Shown here one piece after another: positions 1 through 5,345 of a DNA stretch of 5,345 nt (within the stretch, counting starts at the first letter, position 1; each line of letters begins with the position of its first letter). The DNA comes from Candidatus Atribacteria bacterium (GTDB lineage: Bacteria; Atribacterota; Atribacteria; Atribacterales; Atribacteraceae), in NCBI GenBank assembly GCA_026390275.1, contig JAPLGF010000364.1, positions 1-5,345 of the forward strand, read 5' to 3'. Position numbers and translations under genes: made by a program. Under the pieces are notes generated by a model. The model had not been told where the DNA came from. It saw only the letters and a list, made by a program, of their open reading frames with translations, and did no database searches.

Positions 1-573
1 GCCGCGTTTTCTCGTCTCCCCGGAATTGGGCCAAAGACGGCTCAGCGTCTTTCCTTCTTTCTGATTAAATCACCCCGCGAAGAAATCGAGGACCTGATTG
101 TTTCTCTCCAGGGTGTCAAAGAAAAGGTGCGTTTCTGTGCACGGTGTGGGTTTTATTCCCAAGAGGAGACCTGTTTTATCTGCCAGGATGGATCGCGGGA
201 GCAGGAAACCCTCTGTGTGGTGGAACGTCCCCAGGACGTCCTGGCCATTGAAAAAACCGGGTATCGAGGGCAGTACCACGTCTTGCAAGGAGCACTCTCG
301 CCTCTCTCCGGTGTCGGTCCCCAAGACATCACCATCAAGGAACTCATTCAAAGAGTAGAAAAAGAAAACATCAGTGAGGTTATTCTGGCTACCAACCCAT
401 CACTGGACGGAGAAGCCACGGCGTACTTTATCGCCCGGAAACTCCAATCGCTCCCCTTACGAGTCACCATGATCGCCCGGGGATTACCCCTGGGGGGAGA
501 CCTGGAATTTGCCGACGAAGTGACCCTCTCCCAGGCTCTGGAAGGGAGACGAGACATCCGCCTGAACAGGTAA
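1..573 (+). CDS. recR: Recombination protein RecR, 5'-truncated by the window edge
   Basis: RecR works with RecF/RecO (or RecO alone) in the cytoplasm to load RecA onto gapped single-stranded DNA during recombinational repair. The reading frame is open from base 1, giving 190 residues before TAA at 571-573; RecR is usually about 198-200 residues, so about 11 N-terminal residues, including the start, lie outside the window. Domain order is complete from there. A helix-hairpin-helix core (LPGIGPKTAQRL) covers window residues 6-17. A four-cysteine zinc finger has Cys46, Cys49, Cys58 and Cys61. The Toprim domain begins near residue 71 (LCVVE, with the acidic Glu75) and includes ATNPSLDGEAT at 130-140. 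The C-terminal GLPLGGDLEFADEVTL segment at 161-176 and the ending EGRRDIR are typical of the family. A GTG at 127 could be mistaken for a start, but it would remove the helix-hairpin-helix, so it is internal. No frameshift or missing key residue is seen. In many bacteria recR follows dnaX and a YbaB-type gene; that side is not visible here. Confidence 0.97.
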   Translation, partial: AAFSRLPGIGPKTAQRLSFFLIKSPREEIEDLIVSLQGVKEKVRFCARCGFYSQEETCFICQDGSREQETLCVVERPQDVLAIEKTGYRGQYHVLQGALSPLSGVGPQDITIKELIQRVEKENISEVILATNPSLDGEATAYFIARKLQSLPLRVTMIARGLPLGGDLEFADEVTLSQALEGRRDIRLNR

Positions 574-583
574 GCTAAGACGC

Positions 584-603
584 TCCTCCCCTATCCTCCC
601 CTA
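584..603 (+). repeat. Perfect tandem duplication of a 10-bp pyrimidine-rich unit
   Basis: The unit TCCTCCCCTA occurs twice back to back (584-593 and 594-603), followed by a partial third copy (TCC at 604-606). It lies 10 bp after the recR stop. The second copy supplies most of the left arm of the hairpin immediately downstream, so the duplication may simply be slippage in a C/T-rich stretch. No function can be assigned. Confidence 0.75.
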
Positions 604-627
604 TCCCTCCGGAGGAGGGGAATTTAT
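598..627 (+). terminator. Possible intrinsic terminator after recR
   Basis: GGAGGAGGGG at 611-620 is complementary to CCCCT (598-602) plus CCTCC (606-610), with a three-base bulge (ATC, 603-605). As drawn, it forms 5 bp, the bulge, 3 bp and a CCGG tetraloop. The hairpin is GC-rich and sits 25 bp after the recR stop, but the following tract is AATTTAT, not a clean run of T. It could terminate recR transcription weakly, act as an attenuator or mRNA-stabilising structure, or be a by-product of the purine/pyrimidine repeats. Confidence 0.4.
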
Positions 628-629
628 AT

Positions 630-652
630 ACACCGGAGCACGATCCCGGTGT
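630..652. promoter_or_regulatory. 7-bp inverted repeat upstream of nifJ (possible operator or 5'-UTR hairpin)
   Basis: The arms ACACCGG (630-636) and CCGGTGT (646-652) are perfect reverse complements separated by 9 bases, with centres 16 bp apart. No T run follows, so it is not a standard terminator. It lies directly after the AT-rich TTTATATA at 623-630 and 85 bp before the nifJ start. A dimeric regulator site or a leader hairpin are both compatible. It does not match a regulator consensus that I can name with confidence. Confidence 0.35.
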
Positions 653-722
653 GAAAGACAGTTTCCGGCATTTGTAACCATTTTTACGGCAAAAAGATTC
701 ATAAGAAATAAAAAGGCAAGAA

Positions 723-728
723 AGGTGA
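723..728 (+). promoter_or_regulatory. Ribosome binding site of nifJ
   Basis: AGGTGA is exactly complementary to UCACCU in the 16S rRNA 3' tail and ends 8 bases before ATG at 737. This site decides the start. An in-frame GTG at 725 lies inside the Shine-Dalgarno itself and would add four residues (MRKN) not expected in the family, while ATG at 737 gives MARRMVMIDGN, the usual N-terminus of this enzyme. Confidence 0.85.
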
Positions 729-736
729 GAAAAAAT

Positions 737-3700
737 ATGGCACGACGTATGGTAATGATTGATGGGAACGAGGCAACGACGTATTCCGCGTATCGTGTAA
801 ACGAAGTCATCGCAATATATCCCATCACCCCGTCATCCAGTATGGGTGAGCTGGCGGATCAGTGGTCGGCTCAGAGAGTACCGAATATCTGGGGAACCAT
901 CCCCCAGGTGGTGGAAATGCAGAGTGAGGGGGGAGCGGCCGGTGCCCTTCACGGCTCCCTCCAGGCGGGAGCACTGAGCACGACGTTTACCGCGTCTCAA
1001 GGTTTGCTCCTGATGATTCCTAACATGTTCAAGATTGCCGGGGAGCTCACCTCAACGGTGATCAACGTCGCTGCCCGAACGGTTGCCACCCACGCCCTCT
1101 CCATCTTCGGCGACCACAGCGACGTGATGGCCACCCGGGAAACCGGTTTCGCCCTGCTCTCGTCGAATTCCCCGCAAGAAGCCATGGATTTGGCCCTCAT
1201 CGCCCAGGCAGCAACCCTGGAATCCCGGGTCCCATTTCTGCACTTTTTTGACGGGTTCCGGACGTCATCTGAGGTGGCCAAGGTGGAGCAACTGAACATT
1301 GAAGACATCCAGGCCATGATCGATGATACCCTGGTGGAAGCCCACCGGAAACGTTGCCTCTCTCCGGACCACCCCTTCATCCGCGGCACGGCCCAGAACC
1401 CGGATGTCTTTTTCCAGGGCCGGGAAGCCTGCAATCCCTTCTACTTGGAGTGTCCGAACGTGGTCCAGAGAGTGATGGACAGGTTCGAAACAATCGTGGG
1501 GCGGGCGTATCGTCTGTTCGACTACTACGGTATTCCCGATGCCGAGCAGGTGATCGTCATGATGGGTTCCGGAGCAGAAACCGCCCATGAAACCGTTGAG
1601 TACCTGATGGAAAGAGACGAAAAAGTCGGTCTGCTCAAGGTGCGGCTTTACCGGCCGTTCTCGGTGAAACATTTCGTCGCTGCCCTCCCCAAATCGGTGA
1701 AAACCATCGTCGTCCTGGACCGGACGAAAGAACCGGGAGCAGTGGGTGAACCGATGTATGTCGATGTTCGGACTGCCATCGACGAAGCCATGGAAAATGG
1801 TTTTGCGCCTTTCTCCACGAAACCCCGGATCATTGGCGGACGTTATGGCCTGTCTTCCAAGGAATTCACTCCCGCCATGGTGAAAGCCGTCTTCGACGAG
1901 GCCAAGAAAGATGCTCCCAAAAATCACTTCACCGTTGGTATCTTAGATGATGTCACCAACACCAGCTTAGACTACGATACCTCATTCTCGACCGTTGACC
2001 CCAGGACCATTCGGGCACTGTTCTATGGTCTGGGCTCCGATGGGACCGTCGGTGCCAATAAAAACTCCATTAAAATCATCGGATTGGAAACCGATAACCA
2101 TGCCCAGGGTTACTTTGTCTACGATTCCAAGAAGGCGGGAGGAGTTACCGTGTCCCATCTCCGGTTCGGCCCCAAGGCGATCCATTCCACCTATCTCATC
2201 AACCAGGCCAATTTCATCGCCTGCCACCAGTTCCCCTTCCTGGAACGGTTTGATATCCTGAAAAATGCCGAAAACGGAGCCATCTTCCTGTTAAACAGCC
2301 CTTATGGCACGGACGAAACCTGGAACCATCTCCCCAAACATGTTCAGCAGCAGATCATCGATAAAAAACTTCGCTTCTTCGTCATCGATGGGTATGAAGT
2401 TGCCAGGAAAGCCGAGATGGGCATGCGGATCAACACCGTCATGCAGGCCTGTTTCTTCGCCATCAGCGGTATCCTGCCCCGGGAAAGAGCGATTGAAAAG
2501 ATCAAAGAATCCATCAAAAAGACCTATGGGAAGCGCGGCGAAGCCGTGGTCAAGCAGAACTATATGGCCGTGGATACCACCCTGGAACATCTCCATGAAG
2601 TGAAGGTCCCGGCAACCGCCACCAGCAGTTTCGATATGCGTCCCCCCGTTCCAGTAGAGGCTCCCGAGTTTGTTCAGAAGGTCCTGGGGAAAATCATTGC
2701 CGGCAACGGTGACCAGGTGACCGTGAGCGATATGCCGGTGGACGGAACCTTCCCCAGTGCCACCACCCAGTGGGAACGACGGAACATCGCCCTGGAAATC
2801 CCGGTCTGGGATCCGGAAGTCTGCATCCAGTGCGGGAAGTGTACCCTGGTTTGTCCGCATGCCGTCATCCGGGGGAAGATTTACGATGCGGAAAAGTTGG
2901 GACCGTTACCGCCGACCTTTAAACGGACCGCCGGCCGCTGGAAAGAATTCCCGAACTATTCCTTCACCATCCAGATCGCTCCGGAAGACTGCACCGGGTG
3001 CGGTGCCTGTATCCAGGCCTGCCCGGCGAAAAACAAGAAAGACACCAGCCTGAAAGCCCTCAACTTCACCCCACAGCCACCCATCCGGGAACAGGAAGCA
3101 AAAAACTGGAAGTTCTTCCTGGGCATTCCGGATGCCGACCGGGAAAAACTGAACCTGAGCCGTACCCGGGATGTCATGCTTCTGCGGCCTCTCTTTGAAT
3201 TTTCCTTGGCCTGCGCCGGCTGCGGCGAAACACCATATGTCAAACTCCTGAGCCAGTTCTTTGGTGAACGGGCGCTGATCGCCAACGCCACTGGATACAG
3301 CTCGATCTATGGAGGCAACCTGCCCACCACTCCCTGGGCGAAGAACAACGAAGGACGCGGTCCGGCATGGTGTAATTCCCTGTTTGAAGACAACGCCGAA
3401 TTCGGTCTGGGCATGCGACTGGCCATCGATAAACAAAATGAATATGCCCATGAACTCTTAAGCAAGCTGGCCCCGCAACTGAACAAAGAACTGGCAGAAA
3501 AAATCGTGACCACCGATCAATCCAACGAAGAAGGCATCAGGACCATGCGTGAGCTGGTGAAAACGCTCCAGGAGCAGCTCGGTGCTCTCGCCACCCCGGA
3601 CGCCAGGAGGTTGATCGCCGTGACTGATTCCTTGGTGAAGAAGAGTGTGTGGATCCTGGGCGGAGACGGCTGGGCTTACGATATCGGATATGGAGGACTG

Positions 3701-4300
3701 GACCACGTCCTGGCTTCCGGGCGGAACATAAACGTCCTGGTACTCGATACCGAAGTTTACTCCAATACTGGCGGCCAGATGTCGAAATCGACCCCCCGGG
3801 GCGCGGTTGCCAAATTTGCCGCCAGTGGAAAAGGAACTCGCAAGAAAGACTTGGCCATGATGGCGATCACCTACGGGAACGTCTATGTGGCCCGGGTTGC
3901 CCTGGGAGCCGATGACATACAAACCCTCAAGGCCTTCCAGGAAGCGGAAGCATACCACGGTCCTTCCATCATTATCGCTTACTGTCACTGCATCGGACAG
4001 GGCCTGGATCTGCTCCACGGGATGGACCAGCAGAAGAAGGCGGTGCTCTCCGGTTACTGGCCACTCATCCGGTACAATCCCAACCTGGTCCGGGAGAACA
4101 AGAATCCGTTCCAGATCGATTCGAAGCCACCCACGCTACCGCTCGATCAGTATATTTACAATGAAACCCGTTATTCCATGCTCAAATTGAGTGACCCGGA
4201 ACGTGCACAGGAACTCTTTGCCTTAGCCAAAGAAGACGTCACCGACCGCTGGAGATTGTATCAGTATATGGCTTCTATGCCTGTTCAAACTGAGAGTTAA
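737..4300 (+). CDS. nifJ: Pyruvate:ferredoxin (flavodoxin) oxidoreductase, single-chain; proximal-cluster Cys replaced by Tyr
   Basis: This cytoplasmic enzyme converts pyruvate and CoA to acetyl-CoA and CO2, reducing ferredoxin or flavodoxin through TPP and three [4Fe-4S] clusters. The predicted protein has 1187 residues, a normal length, without the long C-terminal extension of the Desulfovibrio africanus enzyme. Domain I contains YPITPSS (28-34), with Thr31, Glu64 and Arg114 at the same numbers as the D. africanus TPP/pyruvate contacts. Domain II includes DRTKEPGA (328-335). Domain III (GLGSDGTVGANK, from 431) is the CoA-contacting region. The ferredoxin-like domain has Cys696/699/702/706 and Cys752/755/758/762. 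The TPP domain has GDG at 976-978 (Asp977) and DTEVYSN at 1004-1010 (Thr1005, Val1007, Asn1010). Proximal-cluster ligands Cys826, Cys829 and Cys1085 are present, but residue 854, aligned with D. africanus Cys840, is Tyr (NATGYSS). The reading frame is otherwise intact. The ATG at 737 is chosen for its Shine-Dalgarno and family match. The gene lies 11 bp before the DHOD-like gene. Substrate is inferred as pyruvate from Thr31/Arg114; activity is uncertain because of Tyr854. Confidence 0.97.
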   Translation: MARRMVMIDGNEATTYSAYRVNEVIAIYPITPSSSMGELADQWSAQRVPNIWGTIPQVVEMQSEGGAAGALHGSLQAGALSTTFTASQGLLLMIPNMFKIAGELTSTVINVAARTVATHALSIFGDHSDVMATRETGFALLSSNSPQEAMDLALIAQAATLESRVPFLHFFDGFRTSSEVAKVEQLNIEDIQAMIDDTLVEAHRKRCLSPDHPFIRGTAQNPDVFFQGREACNPFYLECPNVVQRVMDRFETIVGRAYRLFDYYGIPDAEQVIVMMGSGAETAHETVEYLMERDEKVGLLKVRLYRPFSVKHFVAALPKSVKTIVVLDRTKEPGAVGEPMYVDVRTAIDEAMENGFAPFSTKPRIIGGRYGLSSKEFTPAMVKAVFDEAKKDAPKNHFTVGILDDVTNTSLDYDTSFSTVDPRTIRALFYGLGSDGTVGANKNSIKIIGLETDNHAQGYFVYDSKKAGGVTVSHLRFGPKAIHSTYLINQANFIACHQFPFLERFDILKNAENGAIFLLNSPYGTDETWNHLPKHVQQQIIDKKLRFFVIDGYEVARKAEMGMRINTVMQACFFAISGILPRERAIEKIKESIKKTYGKRGEAVVKQNYMAVDTTLEHLHEVKVPATATSSFDMRPPVPVEAPEFVQKVLGKIIAGNGDQVTVSDMPVDGTFPSATTQWERRNIALEIPVWDPEVCIQCGKCTLVCPHAVIRGKIYDAEKLGPLPPTFKRTAGRWKEFPNYSFTIQIAPEDCTGCGACIQACPAKNKKDTSLKALNFTPQPPIREQEAKNWKFFLGIPDADREKLNLSRTRDVMLLRPLFEFSLACAGCGETPYVKLLSQFFGERALIANATGYSSIYGGNLPTTPWAKNNEGRGPAWCNSLFEDNAEFGLGMRLAIDKQNEYAHELLSKLAPQLNKELAEKIVTTDQSNEEGIRTMRELVKTLQEQLGALATPDARRLIAVTDSLVKKSVWILGGDGWAYDIGYGGLDHVLASGRNINVLVLDTEVYSNTGGQMSKSTPRGAVAKFAASGKGTRKKDLAMMAITYGNVYVARVALGADDIQTLKAFQEAEAYHGPSIIIAYCHCIGQGLDLLHGMDQQKKAVLSGYWPLIRYNPNLVRENKNPFQIDSKPPTLPLDQYIYNETRYSMLKLSDPERAQELFALAKEDVTDRWRLYQYMASMPVQTES

Positions 4301-4305
4301 GGTGA
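4300..4305 (+). promoter_or_regulatory. Ribosome binding site of the DHOD-like gene, overlapping the nifJ stop codon
   Basis: AGGTGA, identical to the nifJ site, starts on the last base of the nifJ TAA (4298-4300) and ends 6 bases before ATG at 4312. Ribosomes finishing nifJ would uncover and re-use this site, so translational coupling is likely. An ATG at 4305 is in another frame and is not the start. Confidence 0.8.
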
Positions 4306-4311
4306 TGAAAA

Positions 4312-5307
4312 ATGGTTGATCTATCCACAACCTATTTGGGTTTTACCCTGAAAAACCCTCTGGTTGTATCAGCTTCACCGCTTTGCGAAAAGCTGGATAA
4401 CCTCAAGCTCATGGAAGAAAAGGGTGCGGGAGCAGTAGTCCTGCACTCTCTTTTCGAAGAACAACTCACGCTGGAAAGTTTAGAACTCCACCACCGGCTT
4501 TCTCAGGGAACAGAAGAATTCGCCGAATCATTGACTTATTTACCGGATTTGAACCACTATAACCTGGGTCCTGAAAAACATCTGGAATATATTCAAAAGG
4601 CAAAAAAGATCCTGAACATCCCCCTCATTGCCAGTCTGAATGGAACCACCGAGGGAACCTGGGTTCAATACGCCAAACAGATGGAAGAAGCGGGGGCGGA
4701 TGCCCTGGAGCTCAATATCTATTCTCTCGCCACCCGCTTTGATACCTCCTCCGAAATGGTGGAAAAAAATGACCTCGATATCATCCGCCAGGTGCGGGAG
4801 AACATATCCATCCCCCTGGCAGTCAAACTGGGACCGTATTTCAGCTCCTTCGCCAACCTGGCCAAACGCATGGAAGAAGCGGGGGCGGATGCCCTGGTCC
4901 TCTTCAACCGTTTTTACCAGCCCGATATCGATGTGGAAAAATTAGAAGTGGTTCCCAACCTCGGTCTGAGCCGACCGGAATCACTCCGCCTGCGACTCCG
5001 TTGGGTGGCCATTCTCTGCGGGCATCTTAAGGCGGACCTTGCCATCACCGGAGGGGTTCATTCTCACATCGATGTTCTGAAGTCCATGATGGCCGGTGCG
5101 AAAGTGGCCATGATGACCTCGGTACTCCTGGAAAAAGGGATCACCTATCTCCAGACGGTGAAGGATAACCTGGTCACCTGGATGGAGGAGCATGAATACC
5201 AGTCCATCCAGCAGATGCAGGGGAGTATGAGCCAGAAATCGGTAAAAGATCCCCAGCGCTTCGAACGGGCCAATTACGTATGGGTTCTCAGCTCCTATCT
5301 TTTGTAG
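4312..5307 (+). CDS. Dihydroorotate dehydrogenase-like FMN protein of unknown substrate
   Basis: The 331-residue protein resembles class 1 dihydroorotate dehydrogenases: a (beta/alpha)8 barrel expected to bind FMN, cytoplasmic, with no signal peptide or membrane segment. Recognisable pieces are the N-terminal LSTTYLGFTLKNPLVVSAS (4-22), ASLNG (107-111), AGADALELN (127-135), PLAVKLGPY with Lys172, AGADALVLFN (190-199), and the phosphate-binding end TGGVHSHIDVLKSMMAGAKV (246-265). The active-site loop is altered. Class 1A enzymes have N-L-S-C-P-N with a catalytic Cys; here it is N-I-Y-S-L-A (135-140), with no Cys and no P-N. By simple alignment Ser138 falls at the base position, which is Ser in class 2 enzymes, but the surrounding loop does not match them either. 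True orotate formation is therefore doubtful. It starts 11 bp after nifJ and shares its type of ribosome site, so it probably belongs to the same mRNA. I recall similar DHOD-like genes beside nifJ in other anaerobes, which favours a redox role, but this is inference. It ends in tandem stops TAG TAA. Confidence 0.85.
   Translation: MVDLSTTYLGFTLKNPLVVSASPLCEKLDNLKLMEEKGAGAVVLHSLFEEQLTLESLELHHRLSQGTEEFAESLTYLPDLNHYNLGPEKHLEYIQKAKKILNIPLIASLNGTTEGTWVQYAKQMEEAGADALELNIYSLATRFDTSSEMVEKNDLDIIRQVRENISIPLAVKLGPYFSSFANLAKRMEEAGADALVLFNRFYQPDIDVEKLEVVPNLGLSRPESLRLRLRWVAILCGHLKADLAITGGVHSHIDVLKSMMAGAKVAMMTSVLLEKGITYLQTVKDNLVTWMEEHEYQSIQQMQGSMSQKSVKDPQRFERANYVWVLSSYLL
4672..4897 (+). repeat. In-frame direct repeat within the DHOD-like gene
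   Basis: Two 37-nt segments, 4672-4708 and 4861-4897, differ at only two adjacent bases (AG at 4679-4680 versus GC at 4868-4869). The last 28 nt (4681-4708 and 4870-4897) are identical. They encode AK(Q/R)MEEAGADAL at residues 121-132 and 184-195, exactly 63 codons apart. Both fall where DHOD-family barrels carry an 'aGAD' helix-to-strand motif, so the protein similarity is partly expected. The base-level identity is more than codon choice alone readily explains. Confidence 0.85.
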
Positions 5308-5345
5308 TAACGACCCGGAAAATGATGTTGAGTTGGTAAGGACCG
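5308..5345 (+). other. Intergenic tail; possible ribosome binding site for a gene beyond the window
   Basis: After the TAG/TAA pair the 38 bases contain no usable gene. The overlapping ATGs at 5322 and 5325 share a frame that stops at TAA 5337-5339. TAAGGA at 5337-5342 could be a Shine-Dalgarno for a gene starting just past the end, and no terminator hairpin is visible, so the operon may continue. Support is weak. Confidence 0.2.

Noticed and set aside
231..244. Perfect 14-bp palindrome CCAGGACGTCCTGG inside recR.
   Set aside because: It encodes conserved recR residues (PQDVL region), has no loop, and has no partner site nearby. A chance palindrome in coding DNA is the simplest explanation.
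98..358. Open frame of 86 codons overlapping recR in another frame.
   Set aside because: The recR frame carries all family motifs here. The overlapping translation is low-complexity and basic, with no recognisable content.
623..630. TTTATATA as a sigma-70 -10 element for nifJ.
   Set aside because: TATATA matches the consensus at only 4 of 6 positions and no TTGACA-like box lies about 17 bp upstream, where the sequence is GC-rich. Other AT-rich pairs between 671 and 711 are equally poor. A promoter must exist nearby unless recR transcription reads through, but I cannot place it.
674..687. GTAA-N6-TTAC dyad as a possible redox-regulator (Rex-like) site.
   Set aside because: The arms are only 4 bp and the sequence does not fit the longer Rex consensus. 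Too weak to call.
725..739. GTG at 725 as the nifJ start, giving 1191 residues.
   Set aside because: The GTG lies inside the AGGTGA ribosome site, and the four added residues are not family-like. ATG at 737 has ideal spacing.
1265..1927. Long reverse-strand open frame (220 codons) opposite nifJ; similar ones at 2291-2860, 2906-3451 and 3458-4018.
   Set aside because: They lie antisense to strongly conserved nifJ coding sequence. Their translations show no recognisable domain, and no convincing ribosome site was noted. They are by-products of codon use in the real gene.
5322..5339. ATG codons at 5322 and 5325 as the start of a third operon gene.
   Set aside because: The two share one frame and it stops at 5337-5339 after a few codons.
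1..5345. CRISPR arrays, tRNA or rRNA genes, insertion sequences, phage or defence genes.
   Set aside because: No regularly spaced repeats, cloverleaf-like sequence, transposase motifs or defence-protein domains were seen. The three conserved genes fill about 96 percent of the window.

Overview
The window reads as ordinary chromosomal DNA from an anaerobic or strongly fermentative bacterium. The main reason is a complete single-chain pyruvate:ferredoxin oxidoreductase, an oxygen-sensitive TPP/iron-sulfur enzyme. The phylum cannot be fixed from this sequence. A bacterial-type RecR and two Shine-Dalgarno sequences matching the 16S tail show it is bacterial. GC content looks moderate (roughly mid-50s percent, estimated by eye) and is even across the genes. 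I see no insertion sequence, phage gene, CRISPR array, tRNA or rRNA.

Layout, all on the + strand. (1) Positions 1-573: the 3' part of recR, a recombination-mediator protein, missing only about its first 11 codons. (2) Positions 574-736: a 163-bp gap. It holds a tandem repeat of a 10-bp pyrimidine-rich unit, a GC-rich bulged hairpin that may end recR transcription, a clean 7-bp inverted repeat, and an A-rich leader ending in a good ribosome binding site. (3) Positions 737-4300: nifJ/por, encoding a full-length 1187-residue pyruvate:ferredoxin oxidoreductase. (4) Positions 4312-5307: a dihydroorotate-dehydrogenase-like flavoprotein starting 11 bp after nifJ, almost certainly co-transcribed and translationally coupled. 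(5) Positions 5308-5345: a short tail without a gene, possibly carrying the ribosome binding site of a gene beyond the window.

nifJ and the DHOD-like gene form the functional unit. NifJ oxidises pyruvate with CoA to acetyl-CoA and CO2 and hands two low-potential electrons to ferredoxin or flavodoxin. The partner keeps a TIM-barrel FMN-protein framework, but its active-site loop differs from true pyrimidine-pathway DHODs, so its role with NifJ is open. recR is probably a separate transcription unit.

The most notable observation is inside NifJ. The position that aligns with the third cysteine ligand of the proximal [4Fe-4S] cluster (Cys840 of the Desulfovibrio africanus enzyme) is tyrosine, codon TAC at 3296-3298, one base away from Cys TGC. 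Every other catalytic or cluster residue I could place is conserved. This is either a sequence error, a deleterious mutation, or a real variant cluster site. Two additional cysteines, at residues 879 and 1083, are candidates for a replacement ligand. I do not see an entirely new biological system here.
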